The position numbers and the translations under genes are program-made. The notes under the pieces are model-generated. The model saw nothing but the letters and a program-made list of their open reading frames with translations. It did not search any database and was not told the DNA's origin. DNA of 64,000 nt from positions 107,252 to 171,251 of the forward strand of contig CANLWV010000003.1 of NCBI GenBank assembly GCA_947494965.1. The letters run 5' to 3'. Of this stretch, positions 24,322 to 33,233 are shown in pieces; position 1 is the first letter of the stretch; the number at the start of each line of letters is the position of its first letter. The stretch is from an uncultured Salinicoccus sp. Its GTDB lineage: Bacteria; Bacillota; Bacilli; Staphylococcales; Salinicoccaceae.

Positions 24322-25005
24322 TCATCTCTTATCCAATCTTTTTGCGGTATACATGCCAAGCCATTGCACCATGATGACGAAAATGACTATGATTACTATA
24401 GACGTATACATGATATCGGTCTCATATCGCTGATAACCATATCTTATGGCAAAATCACCAATACCGCCACCCCCTACGACTCCCATAATCGTGGAGTAGG
24501 AGATAAAGCTGACAAATGCCGTAGTAAAGCCAATCAGCAATGAACTCCTTGCCTCTACATAGAGGAACTTCCATACGAGTTGTGGAGTGGATGCACCCAT
24601 CGATTTTGCTGTTTCCATGACACCTTTTGGTACATCATGCAGAGACTGTTCGACGAAACGCGCATATAATGCTATAGCAATCAACATCATTGGAAATGAT
24701 GCTGCAATTGGGTCTCCAGTAGCCCTTCCGTACACTGCACGAATTAAAGGCTGCATGACAACTACGAGCAACAGGAAAGGGAACGAGCGTATGATATTTA
24801 TAAACACATTGGACAGTTGCTGTATGTATCTGTTCTCCAGGGGATTGCCTTTGGCGGAGAGGAATAGTAGCGTCCCGAGTGGTAAGCCTAATAGTATGGC
24901 TGCGGCCATCGCAAAACCCATCATGATGCCAGTCTCATACAGACTGACAGCCAGCTTTGGTGCATACTCAATAAGTCTCTCGATATACCGGTTGAATTCA
25001 TTCAT
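24322..25005 (-). CDS. metI: Methionine ABC transporter permease
   Basis: 227-residue inner-membrane permease of the MetI family with about five helices. ETGIMMGFAMAAAILLGLPLGTLLF, FINIIRSFPFLLLVVVMQP and the ABC-coupling loop ETAKSMGASTPQLVWKFLYVEARSSL (EAA motif) are diagnostic; VGGGGIGDFAIRYGYQRYE is the conserved C-terminal block. It overlaps the end of metN by 8 bases. Confidence 0.92.
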   Translation of the reverse strand: MNEFNRYIERLIEYAPKLAVSLYETGIMMGFAMAAAILLGLPLGTLLFLSAKGNPLENRYIQQLSNVFINIIRSFPFLLLVVVMQPLIRAVYGRATGDPIAASFPMMLIAIALYARFVEQSLHDVPKGVMETAKSMGASTPQLVWKFLYVEARSSLLIGFTTAFVSFISYSTIMGVVGGGGIGDFAIRYGYQRYETDIMYTSIVIIVIFVIMVQWLGMYTAKRLDKR

Positions 25006-25735
25006 TCTTCAACACTTCCAATATCCGTTCATGGTATGATTTGATGCTTCTCTCATGCGTTTCGTTCACTACTTCTACCGTATCGATTAGTTTTCCTTTT
25101 TCCAAGACTGCTGCCCTATGGCATAACGCTTTAATAACATGCAATTCATGGGTCACCACGATGATTGTCATATCATACTCCCTCTGGGCTTTTCTCAACA
25201 CGTCAACTATTTCGTATGTAGTATTCTCATCCAGCGCAGAAGTCGGTTCATCACAGAGAAGCACTTTGGGACGAGTGATTAAGGCACGAGCGATACCAAC
25301 GCGTTGTTTCTCCCCTCCTGAAAGCTCCGCTGGATAATTTTTGCGTTTGTCAGCCAAGCCGACAAAATCGAGCACTTCTTCGAGCGATAGAGAGTGCTTA
25401 TAAGTATGAAGCGTCAAGGGCAACCTTACATTTTCCTCTACCGTCTTATTACCCAATAGGTTGAAATGTTGAAAAATCATACCGATATCTTTTTGATGAT
25501 CTCTCAGCGCCTTTCCTTTCAAGCGACCTACATCGACCCCGTCCATCTTGACTGAGCCCTCGTCCGGTATTTCCAAAGCATTGATGAAGCGCATCAATGT
25601 CGACTTTCCAGCGCCACTCTCCCCGATTATGCCAAACACTTCGCGCTCTGCGATCTTCAAAGTGATGCCATCGATCGCCTTGAATGTACCTTCTCTTCCT
25701 ATAAAGGTTTTTGAAACAGTTTCGATTTCGATCAT
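24998..25735 (-). CDS. metN: Methionine ABC transporter ATPase lacking the NIL domain
   Basis: 245-residue ABC ATPase: Walker A GESGAGKS, Q-loop DIGMIFQHFNLL, signature LSGGEKQRVGIA, Walker B VLLCDEP, H-loop VVTHELHVI. Usual MetN is ~340 residues with a C-terminal NIL/ACT-like domain that binds methionine and shuts the transporter (trans-inhibition). Here the protein ends right after the ATPase core, so that feedback is predicted absent. Gene order with metI and metQ supports the assignment. AGGAGG is present before the ATG at 25735. No SAM riboswitch is visible upstream; a 26-codon frame (25820-25740) ends just before the ribosome site. Confidence 0.88.
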   Translation of the reverse strand: MIEIETVSKTFIGREGTFKAIDGITLKIAEREVFGIIGESGAGKSTLMRFINALEIPDEGSVKMDGVDVGRLKGKALRDHQKDIGMIFQHFNLLGNKTVEENVRLPLTLHTYKHSLSLEEVLDFVGLADKRKNYPAELSGGEKQRVGIARALITRPKVLLCDEPTSALDENTTYEIVDVLRKAQREYDMTIIVVTHELHVIKALCHRAAVLEKGKLIDTVEVVNETHERSIKSYHERILEVLKNE

Positions 25736-25840
25736 TCCTCAAGCCTCCTGATTGGTGCTGATTGATTTTCCAAAAAAAATCGCCAATATAACGCTTTCCT
25801 CATTATCTAATGCGTTCATACCTCCGTCATAGAAAGTAGC

Positions 25841-26413
25841 TCAGACAAGCTCTAACCTTTCCTTATAACATTTTCGGCATACAGGTACGTATTCTTCGTC
25901 ACCGATTAAAATGCTTTCCCCTTCATTTACGGGGCGGTCATCCAACAGGCGCATGTTCAAAGTAGCCTTTTTATTACAGTATTGGCAGATCGTCTTCAAT
26001 TCGTCCACTGCGTCCGACAGTTCCAACAATGTACGGCTTCCTTCAAAGAGCTGGTTCCGGAAATCAGTCTTAAGTCCAAAACAGATTACCGGTATGTCCA
26101 GATAATCGGCGATATCACTGAGGCGCATGACATCATTCTTGGACAGGAATTGAGCTTCATCCACTACAACCGCATGGACTTCTTCTTCCATATGGGTCTT
26201 ATGCACTTCATCGTAGATATTATCCGTTATATACTCACACATCAGTTCCAATCCGATGCGCGACTTGATCATTTTATATCCGCTTCTCGTATCCACTCTC
26301 GATGAGTACGCCAAGCAGCGTTTCCCTTGAGTTGTATATTGGTGATGAGTGGTGATGATCTGGTTGCTCTTATTGCTTTGCATCGTGCCGTAACGATAAT
26401 ATAATTTTGCCAC
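25841..26413 (-). CDS. tdk: Thymidine kinase with atypical Walker A motif
   Basis: 190-residue type II thymidine kinase phosphorylating thymidine for salvage. Start reset to GTG at 26413 (MAKLYYRYGTM by initiator Met) behind GAGGG; the 21 extra upstream codons have no ribosome site. Features: SSRVDTRSGYKMIKSRIG, VVVDEAQFLS (Walker B/lasso), CFGLKTDFRN, a four-cysteine zinc site (CQYC...CRKC) and EYVPVC. It resembles the E. coli/Lactobacillus Tdk branch. The P-loop reads GTMQSNKS, where the family has GxMxSGK[ST]; the conserved Gly before Lys is Asn. It may still fold, but activity is uncertain. Confidence 0.85.
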   Translation of the reverse strand: MAKLYYRYGTMQSNKSNQIITTHHQYTTQGKRCLAYSSRVDTRSGYKMIKSRIGLELMCEYITDNIYDEVHKTHMEEEVHAVVVDEAQFLSKNDVMRLSDIADYLDIPVICFGLKTDFRNQLFEGSRTLLELSDAVDELKTICQYCNKKATLNMRLLDDRPVNEGESILIGDEEYVPVCRKCYKERLELV

Positions 26414-26594
26414 TGTGCACCCTCGACTTTCCTTCATTGATTTCCGTATATCCCGGCGCACATTATAATACCACATTTATGTGTACTTCAATAACCTCTT
26501 CCTCATGGTGGGAATCATTATCTTGACTTATTTACTATGATATATTAAAGTGATTTAAATTCCTACTTAAATGATATGAAAAGAGGCGTATTTT

Positions 26595-27848
26595 ATGAAC
26601 ACCATCGCTCATCCTATAAATAAAGTAAAAAATTCTATAGCCACGCAGTCCTCCTCCATGAATCCAGTTCAAAAATCACTTGTTGTCGGAGGAATAGCAG
26701 CAAGTCTTCTGCTCTTCTTCTATCTCGCCGCTACGCAACCGATGATGCAGCCGGTATTGCTGCTCATCGGATTAGCACTTGGTTTTACATTGTTCCATGC
26801 GCGTTTTGGATTTACATCTGCCTTCAGAAGAATGATGTCAGTCGGCAATGGACAGGCTATGAGAGCCCATATGCTCATGCTGGCCGTTGCAGTTACATTG
26901 TTCGCCCCAATCCTGGCTTTTGGCATATCGTTCTTCGGTGCTGATACAGCAGGTTATGTTTCGCCGGTCGGAGTGAGTCTGATAGTCGGTTCCTTCCTCT
27001 TTGGCATCGGCATGCAGCTTGGGGGCGGGTGTGCCTCCGGGACACTCTATTCCATAGGTGGTGGCCGTACCGTAATGTTCATCACATTGCTGTTCTTTAT
27101 CGTTGGTGCTACAGTCGGCGCATATCATCTGCCATTTTGGACAGAGGAACTTCCAGCATTCGAACCCATTTCCCTCGCTACATCCACTGGCCTCGGATAT
27201 GGCGGAGCATGGGCTCTTTCCATCGCCCTCTTTGGTTTGATCGCATGGATTACGTTGATTGTAGAAAAAAGGAAAAATGCACCTAAAATGGCTCCGTTGC
27301 CGACAGAGCACGGATGGAAACGCATATTTAGAGGCTCATGGCCCCTGTTTACAGCAGCCATCATTCTCGCTGTATTGAATGCCTTGACCTTGATGACCCG
27401 CGGCACGCCTTGGGGAATAACTTCTGCATTTGCATTATGGGGTTCAAAAGTTGCCGATTTCCTTGGCTTCGATGTAGCCCAGTGGGGATATTGGCAAGGT
27501 GCAAATGCGACTGCACTCGAATCTTCGATATTTGCAGACAGCACAACTGTACTGAATTTTGGTGTTATTTTAGGGGCGTTCATCGCTTCAGCACTAGGCG
27601 GATTATTCAAATTCACCAAAATAACTCTAGGGAACTTCTCCGCATCAGTCATCGGCGGATTGCTGATGGGGTATGGTGCCCGACTTGCGTTCGGCTGTAA
27701 TATCGGTGCGTACTTCGGAGGGATTGCCTCCTTCAGCATGCACGGATATATCTGGGGCATCATGGCACTCGGCGGAACGTTCCTTGCATTATATCTGAGG
27801 CCTCTATTTGGACTGTCCGTCCCTAAATCCAATGATTCAGTCTGTTAA
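26595..27848 (+). CDS. YeeE/YedE-family transporter (TsuA-like)
   Basis: 417-residue membrane protein with about ten or more helices in two repeats. The conserved cysteine motifs GGGCASGTLYSIGGG in the first half and FGCNIGAYFGGI in the second are those that pass thiosulfate by transient S-S...S contacts in bacterial TsuA. The family also contains selenium-linked members. Predicted uptake of thiosulfate or a related sulfur species. ATG at 26595 with GAGG eight bases upstream. A single-gene unit with its own terminator; no TusA gene is adjacent and no CstR operator was found upstream. Confidence 0.85.
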   Translation: MNTIAHPINKVKNSIATQSSSMNPVQKSLVVGGIAASLLLFFYLAATQPMMQPVLLLIGLALGFTLFHARFGFTSAFRRMMSVGNGQAMRAHMLMLAVAVTLFAPILAFGISFFGADTAGYVSPVGVSLIVGSFLFGIGMQLGGGCASGTLYSIGGGRTVMFITLLFFIVGATVGAYHLPFWTEELPAFEPISLATSTGLGYGGAWALSIALFGLIAWITLIVEKRKNAPKMAPLPTEHGWKRIFRGSWPLFTAAIILAVLNALTLMTRGTPWGITSAFALWGSKVADFLGFDVAQWGYWQGANATALESSIFADSTTVLNFGVILGAFIASALGGLFKFTKITLGNFSASVIGGLLMGYGARLAFGCNIGAYFGGIASFSMHGYIWGIMALGGTFLALYLRPLFGLSVPKSNDSVC

Positions 27849-27854
27849 ACCAGC

Positions 27855-27889
27855 AGCAAGACATCTTCAGGCGATGTCTTGCTTTTTTT
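27855..27889 (+). terminator. Terminator of the YeeE/YedE gene
   Basis: AGCAAGACATC (27855-27865) pairs with GATGTCTTGCT (27873-27883) followed by TTTTTT. Confidence 0.85.
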
Positions 27890-27975
27890 ATTTCAGTTTT
27901 TACTGCCATAATAGAAATTAAATACCGAAAATGAGGGTAAAGAACAATATCACTTTAAAGAAGGAGCATCCACCA

Positions 27976-29403
27976 ATGAGAAATCAAACAAAGCAATTCA
28001 TCAATGGAGAATGGGTTGATAGTGCCAGCGGAGAAACTCTGGATGTCATCAATCCTGCTACTGGAGAAGCTTTCGGAAAGATAGCAAAAGGTAACGCAGA
28101 AGATGTCAACCGTGCTGTTGAGTCAGCCTACGCCGTTTATCTGGGATTCCGGCATACTCCTGTTGAGGAACGGCGTGCCATGCTGGACCGCATCGTTGAT
28201 GAATATACAAAACGTAAAGGTGATTTGATAGAAACGATGACCGATGAGTTAGGGGCGCCACTCGGTTTATCAGAGAAGACCCACTACCAAGCCGGACTCA
28301 ATCATTTCACTGCAGCACGTGACGCACTTGATACATTCGAATTTGAAGAACGCCGTGGAGATGACCTCATCATGAAGGAAGCCGTTGGAGTTTCCGGACT
28401 CATCACGCCATGGAACTTTCCGACCAATCAGACTTCATTGAAGCTTGCTGCTGCTTTTGCTGCGGGAAGCCCAGTCGTATTGAAGCCGTCTGAAGAAACA
28501 CCTTTCGCCGCAATTATCCTAGCTGAAATATTTGAAGCGGCCGGCGTCCCAAAAGGCGTCTTCAACCTTGTAAATGGAGACGGGGAAGGGGTAGGTGAGC
28601 CGCTCAGTTCACATCCTAAAGTACGCATGATGTCATTCACAGGTTCAGGCCCAACTGGGGCCAAGATCATGAGGAACGCCAGTGAAGACTTCAAAAAAGT
28701 ATCCCTTGAACTCGGCGGCAAGTCCCCGCTCATCATTCTTGATGATGTCGACGTAGACGAAGCTGCTGAAGTGGCTGTCCAGAAAGTAGTCCGCAATTCC
28801 GGTCAAGTCTGTACAGCAGGTACCCGCACATTGATACCCGCCTCCATTAAAGCAGAGTTCCTGGAAGCAGCGAAGAAAAAAATGGAAGCAGTCAAAGTGG
28901 GGGAACCGCGCGCAGAAGGCGTCGAAGTCGGACCACTTGTAAGCAGCAAACAGTTTGACACGGTCCAATCCTATATTGAAAAAGGACGCGAGGAAGGTGC
29001 AACCCTTTATCATGGCGGCACTGGCCATCCAGATGGTCTGGACAAAGGGTTCTATGTCAAACCGACCATATTCTCCGATGTTCAAAATGACATGATCATC
29101 GCCCAAGAAGAAATATTCGGACCGGTGATGTCTGTAATCACCTATAGTGACATCGACGAAGCACTTGAAATCGCAAACGATACAAAATATGGATTGGCTG
29201 GCTACGTATACGGCAACGACCAGGACACACTCCAGTATGTGGCACGCCGCATTGAAGCCGGGACAATTGAGATTAATGTTGCTAAAGGTCGTACCGATCT
29301 GCCATTCGGCGGGTATAAACAGTCAGGTCTCGGCCGGGAGTGGGGAGACTACGGAATTGAAGAGTTCCTTGAAGTCAAATCAATCAAGGGCTACTTTAAA
29401 TAA
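27976..29403 (+). CDS. aldA: Aldehyde dehydrogenase, AldA type
   Basis: 475-residue NAD(P)+-dependent [19 protein letters not shown] and FTGSGPTG form the cofactor site; general-base Glu is in LELGGKSP and nucleophile Cys in [18 protein letters not shown] and [27 protein letters not shown] close the fold. Very close in wording to S. aureus AldA. Start at 27976 ([13 protein letters not shown]) behind AAGGAG. It is 35 bases ahead of dhaK with no terminator, so it may be cotranscribed with the dihydroxyacetone kinase, linking oxidation of a C3 or other aldehyde to DHA use. The substrate is not determinable. Confidence 0.9.
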   Translation: MRNQTKQFINGEWVDSASGETLDVINPATGEAFGKIAKGNAEDVNRAVESAYAVYLGFRHTPVEERRAMLDRIVDEYTKRKGDLIETMTDELGAPLGLSEKTHYQAGLNHFTAARDALDTFEFEERRGDDLIMKEAVGVSGLITPWNFPTNQTSLKLAAAFAAGSPVVLKPSEETPFAAIILAEIFEAAGVPKGVFNLVNGDGEGVGEPLSSHPKVRMMSFTGSGPTGAKIMRNASEDFKKVSLELGGKSPLIILDDVDVDEAAEVAVQKVVRNSGQVCTAGTRTLIPASIKAEFLEAAKKKMEAVKVGEPRAEGVEVGPLVSSKQFDTVQSYIEKGREEGATLYHGGTGHPDGLDKGFYVKPTIFSDVQNDMIIAQEEIFGPVMSVITYSDIDEALEIANDTKYGLAGYVYGNDQDTLQYVARRIEAGTIEINVAKGRTDLPFGGYKQSGLGREWGDYGIEEFLEVKSIKGYFK

Positions 29404-29438
29404 GGTTAAAGCACATTGGTAGAAGAGGGGATGCAATC

Positions 29439-30404
29439 ATGAAAAAATTGATTAATGACAAGTCACATTTCCTGGCAGATATGATGGATGGCCTCAAATA
29501 TCGTGATAAGAAAATAGAAGTCGTCGAAGAGACCGTAGTCGTCAGGCGCAATAGGAAGACAAGCGGTGTCGCGCTCATTTCCGGCGGAGGGAGTGGGCAC
29601 GAACCGGCACACGCCGGCTATGTTGCTGAGGGCATGCTTGATGCCGCGGTATGCGGAGAAGTATTCACTTCCCCAACACCTGATAAGGTGTTGGCCGCAA
29701 TAGAAGCCGTCGATAATGGAGACGGTGTGCTTCTCATCATCAAAAACTATGCAGGTGATGTCATGAATTTTGAAATGGCGCAGGAGATGGCTGAAGCAAA
29801 TGGACATAAGGTGAAAGCCGTAGTAGTGCGTGATGATATCGCCATTGAAAACGAGGAACAAAGAAGAGGGGTAGCCGGCACAGTACTTGTGCATAAATAT
29901 GCAGGATTCCTGGCAAGTAGTGGCCATAGCCTGAATGCCATTAAAAAAAAGGTGGAGGAGATGATGACTTCACTCCACTCCATAGGCATGGCGATTCATC
30001 CTTGCATGGTTCCGACAACCGGAGAATATGGCTTCGATCTACAAGATGATGAAATGGAGATTGGCATCGGCATCCATGGAGAGAAAGGTATATATCGTGA
30101 AAAGGCCGAACCCGTCGATAAAATCATTGACAGATTGTTGGATGAACTTTCCAAATACAATGAACATGACGAGCTTGTTGTGATGGTCAATGGCATGGGC
30201 GGAACGCCTCAAAGCGAACTCTCCATTGTTGCAAAATATACTGTCGAAAGCTTCAAAAGAAGAAATATGAAAATGGCGAAACTGCTTGTTGGAGATTATA
30301 TGACTTCCCTTGATATGCAAGGATTCTCTCTGACGATAGTCGATGCATCCGATGAACTGTTGAAAGCATTGGATGCAGAAACAGATTCGGATTATTTCAA
30401 TTAG
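29439..30404 (+). CDS. dhaK: Dihydroxyacetone kinase subunit DhaK
   Basis: 321-residue DAK1-domain protein that binds dihydroxyacetone covalently through His213 (GIGIHGEKG). N-terminal ISGGGSGHEPAHAGYV and FTSPTPDKVLAAI are canonical. In the PTS-dependent system the phosphoryl group comes from ADP bound to DhaL, recharged by DhaM. Start ATG at 29439 with AGAGGGG upstream. First of three closely spaced dha genes; dhaL starts 10 bases after its stop. Confidence 0.93.
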   Translation: MKKLINDKSHFLADMMDGLKYRDKKIEVVEETVVVRRNRKTSGVALISGGGSGHEPAHAGYVAEGMLDAAVCGEVFTSPTPDKVLAAIEAVDNGDGVLLIIKNYAGDVMNFEMAQEMAEANGHKVKAVVVRDDIAIENEEQRRGVAGTVLVHKYAGFLASSGHSLNAIKKKVEEMMTSLHSIGMAIHPCMVPTTGEYGFDLQDDEMEIGIGIHGEKGIYREKAEPVDKIIDRLLDELSKYNEHDELVVMVNGMGGTPQSELSIVAKYTVESFKRRNMKMAKLLVGDYMTSLDMQGFSLTIVDASDELLKALDAETDSDYFN

Positions 30405-30414
30405 GAGGCTAAAG

Positions 30415-31002
30415 ATGATGGATGCTGAGAAATTAATTTCACAACTCCACGGTCTGAAAACAGTATTTGATGACAAAGAAAGGGAATTGACTGCGCTAGA
30501 CCGCGAGATTGGTGATGGCGATCACGGCGTCAATATGAAACGCGGCTTTTCCGCCGTGGCAGAAAAAGTCACTGACGGATCCACACAAGAAATCCTGAAG
30601 CAAACTGGTATGACACTCATGAGTTCAATAGGAGGTGCAAGTGGCCCCTTATATGGTTTCAGCTTCGTTAAAATGAGTGAAGTGGCGGAAGATACTATAG
30701 ACTCAAATAATTTGGCGGAGATGCTCGATGTATTTGCAAAAACAGTGGGTGAAAAGGGGAAGGTCTCAGGCGGTGAAAAAACAATGTACGATGTCATCTC
30801 AAAAACTGCAGATCTACTTCGGGAGGGAGGATCGCTCGACTTGGAATCGCTACAGGCTTTAGCCGATGATACCGAGGATATGATTGCAACTAAAGGGCGT
30901 GCTGCCTATTTCAAGGAAAATTCCAAGGGGACGATTGATCCTGGCGCCCAAAGTGCAGTCTACGTCATTCAGGCCTTGGGAGAAGGTGTAAAGAATGGCT
31001 GA
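30415..31002 (+). CDS. dhaL: Dihydroxyacetone kinase subunit DhaL
   Basis: 195-residue DAK2-domain (all-helical) subunit carrying the ADP cofactor. EIGDGDHGVNMKRGF supplies the Mg2+-binding Asp residues, followed by GGASGPLYG, VSGGEKTMYD and GRAAYFKENSKGTIDPGAQS. Start at 30415 (or the adjacent ATG at 30418) behind AGGAGG; the frame opening at 30373 lies within dhaK. It overlaps dhaM by 8 bases. Confidence 0.92.
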   Translation: MMDAEKLISQLHGLKTVFDDKERELTALDREIGDGDHGVNMKRGFSAVAEKVTDGSTQEILKQTGMTLMSSIGGASGPLYGFSFVKMSEVAEDTIDSNNLAEMLDVFAKTVGEKGKVSGGEKTMYDVISKTADLLREGGSLDLESLQALADDTEDMIATKGRAAYFKENSKGTIDPGAQSAVYVIQALGEGVKNG

Positions 31003-31357
31003 AATACTTATCATCAGCCATAGTGCTGAAATAGCGGAAGGTACTAAAGCACTCATTTCACAGATGGCCGGGGACACCGTCATTCATGCTTCAGGCGGCG
31101 TAGATGGAGGAATCGGCACCAACATCGATCAGATTACTGAAATGCTGGATAAAGTCAATGATGATACTCTTTGCTTCTATGATATCGGTTCAAGCAGGAT
31201 GAACCTTGAGATGGCTGTTGAAATGTATACAGGCCCCCACTCGGTTTATCTGACTGAAGCTCCGATAGTCGAAGGCAGCTTTTTGGCTGCTGTTGAAAGT
31301 AGCATAGGTTCCGATGTAGATCAAATCCGTGAAAAACTCCAGGCCATGAAAAAATAA
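30995..31357 (+). CDS. dhaM: PTS-dependent phosphotransferase subunit DhaM
   Basis: 120-residue EIIA-Man-like protein; the phospho-accepting His9 is in ISHSAEIAEG, and the GGVDGGIGTNIDQI and YDIGSSRMNLEM blocks match the Gram-positive single-domain DhaM. It passes phosphate from HPr to DhaL-bound ADP. No extra HPr or EI domains are fused, unlike E. coli DhaM. Its start overlaps dhaL. Confidence 0.92.
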   Translation: MAEILIISHSAEIAEGTKALISQMAGDTVIHASGGVDGGIGTNIDQITEMLDKVNDDTLCFYDIGSSRMNLEMAVEMYTGPHSVYLTEAPIVEGSFLAAVESSIGSDVDQIREKLQAMKK

Positions 31358-31370
31358 TATTTATCTATAT

Positions 31371-31410
31371 GTGAACAAACCCGTTACAGAGACAGTACGG
31401 GCTTGTTCAC
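31371..31410. terminator. Bidirectional terminator, dhaM / Fe-alcohol dehydrogenase
   Basis: GTGAACAAACCCGT pairs with ACGGGCTTGTTCAC (one mismatch) between convergent genes. Confidence 0.65.
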
Positions 31411-32615
31411 TATTCTTTAATCATCCTGTAGATTTTTTCAAAGTCTACTCGGCCGAATATGGCCGGCACGGGATAAAGTGGGTTGGCTTCGCGGTGAGCA
31501 TTGTCAATCATATATGGAATGTCGGTGTCTTTTATGCCGGCAATCTTTTCGGGAATTCCCATAGAACCATTAAGTTCCCTTATCGCAAGAATAAACTTGC
31601 GCGCCTTCTCTTTATCATCATCGTCAGATTGCGTTATATCGACGATATCCGCCAATTCAGCGAGTTGGTAAGTAGCCACACCAAGTTCACTGTAATATTC
31701 AAGTACATATGGCATTATAACGGCATTAGCTAATCCATGTGGCACGTTATAGAAGCCTCCCAGTGTATGCGCTACAGCATGGATGTTACCTACAAATGCG
31801 CGTGTGAAGGCAAACCCAGCTTTATATGCGGCCTCCTGCATATTGCTCCTTGCCTCTATATCGCTCCCATCATTATAGGCATGATATAGATTATGGAAAA
31901 CAAGTTGGACCGCTTCTTTGGCATTCTTATCCGTCTCCGAAGTGCCTCCGTACCCGATGTATGCTTCAACAGCATGAGTCAATGTATCCATCCCCGTCAT
32001 TGCTGTAACTTTTTTGGGGAGGCCAATTGTAAGTACTGGATCGAGTATTGCTACATGGGGTATCAGCGATAGATCCATCAAGGCATACTTTTCGTGTGTA
32101 TCGCTGTTGGTGATAACAGCGGCTAATGTGGTTTCACTGCCGGTCCCAGCCGTTGTCGGGACGGCAAAAAAAGGAGGTATGTTTTTTCTGATCTTGAATA
32201 TTCCGCGCATGCTGCTTATCGGTTGATGGGACTTAGTTAGACGTGCTGCTGCGACTTTGGCGCAATCTATGGGTGACCCCCCTCCAAAAGCCACGATTCC
32301 CTGGCAATTCATATCCGTATAGAGGCTTGCTGCGGACTCGGCATCTCTGATGGTAGGGTTTGAGTGGACATCATCATATATATGCGTTCTTATCCCCATC
32401 ATTTCCATTTGATGAAGAAAATCATCAAGGAGACCCGATTTCGAAAGCCCTTCATCAGTGACGATGAGTATGCTATCCAAATTGGCCGCTGCAATCATTC
32501 GAGGCAACTCCATAAAGCTGTCCTTCCCTTTTACGACTAACGGTTCACGCCAAGGAAGACGAGCCATTATCCGCTTTGTAACAAATTGAAATGTTCTATA
32601 ATATAATTCCATCAT
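31410..32615 (-). CDS. Iron-containing alcohol dehydrogenase
   Basis: 401-residue group III ADH. Nucleotide-binding GGGSPIDCAK, PTTAGTGSET and the metal ligands in DTLTHAVEAYIG and AVAHTLGGFYNVPHGLANA are visible. Oxidises alcohols or reduces aldehydes with NAD(P)+; the substrate is open. Proximity to aldA-dhaKLM makes a C3 alcohol (glycerol, 1,3-propanediol) attractive but unproven; it is not a canonical GldA. Start at 32615 (MMELYYRTFQ) after AGGAAGTG; the 20 preceding codons of the frame are unlikely. Convergent with dhaM and divergent from the TspO gene. Confidence 0.87.
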   Translation of the reverse strand: MMELYYRTFQFVTKRIMARLPWREPLVVKGKDSFMELPRMIAAANLDSILIVTDEGLSKSGLLDDFLHQMEMMGIRTHIYDDVHSNPTIRDAESAASLYTDMNCQGIVAFGGGSPIDCAKVAAARLTKSHQPISSMRGIFKIRKNIPPFFAVPTTAGTGSETTLAAVITNSDTHEKYALMDLSLIPHVAILDPVLTIGLPKKVTAMTGMDTLTHAVEAYIGYGGTSETDKNAKEAVQLVFHNLYHAYNDGSDIEARSNMQEAAYKAGFAFTRAFVGNIHAVAHTLGGFYNVPHGLANAVIMPYVLEYYSELGVATYQLAELADIVDITQSDDDDKEKARKFILAIRELNGSMGIPEKIAGIKDTDIPYMIDNAHREANPLYPVPAIFGRVDFEKIYRMIKE

Positions 32616-32710
32616 CCAATCACTTCCTATATCTCCGGCATTATTATTGCTATTATTTAAACTTAAATATAGCATATACCTATCATCAAACTACGAAAAG
32701 AGGATGCCCC

Positions 32711-33175
32711 ATGAAATCAATCGTCCAGTTTATATTTCATCTAGTCACCCCGCTCATATTAGGGAAAACAGTCGGTAAGCTATCTACTAGATCCGCTCCA
32801 AGACAATACAAGAAACTGAAACAACCGCCATTTGCGCCACCGCGTAAAATTTTCGCGCCGATGTGGACCTTCCTTTATCTGACGATGGGCCTATCTCATG
32901 CTCTCATCAACAAAAAAGGGAATCGTCAGGCAAGCAAACTGTTCAAGGTTCACCTTATGATCAACTATACTTGGTCGTTCCTATTTTTCCGACTCAGAAA
33001 GCGTCAATTGGCGTTAGTCAACAGTGTTATGATCTGGGTTACCATGTATGCCGTATTAACGAAATTCTTTAAAGTAAATCGGCTCTCCGGCATCATACTG
33101 CTGCCATATACATTATGGACGACATTTGCAGCTTATCTGACACTGGGTAGTTGGTACCTAAACCGCGCAAAATGA
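32711..33175 (+). CDS. TspO/MBR-family membrane protein
   Basis: 154 residues with five hydrophobic helices. Family signs: KLKQPPFAPPRKIFAPMWTFLYLTMGLS in the first half and NYTWSFLFFRLRKRQLAL with TLWTTFAAYLTLGSW in the second. TspO proteins bind porphyrins, haem and cholesterol-like ligands and are linked to stress and tetrapyrrole handling. The start is ATG at 32711, not the frame opening at 32591 that crosses the opposite-strand gene. AAAGAGGATG lies upstream. Confidence 0.87.
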   Translation: MKSIVQFIFHLVTPLILGKTVGKLSTRSAPRQYKKLKQPPFAPPRKIFAPMWTFLYLTMGLSHALINKKGNRQASKLFKVHLMINYTWSFLFFRLRKRQLALVNSVMIWVTMYAVLTKFFKVNRLSGIILLPYTLWTTFAAYLTLGSWYLNRAK

Positions 33176-33176
33176 C

Positions 33177-33222
33177 AAGTACTGGCCTCGAAGTGATTGC
33201 TCCGAGGCCAGTACTTATATCT
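33177..33222. terminator. Bidirectional terminator, TspO / MFS gene
   Basis: Perfect 14-bp stem AAGTACTGGCCTCG (33177-33190) with CGAGGCCAGTACTT (33203-33216). Confidence 0.8.
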
Positions 33223-33233
33223 TCAAGCCATAT

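Noticed and set aside
25736..25840. SAM riboswitch expected upstream of metNIQ
   Set aside because: None of the S-box landmark sequences is present here.
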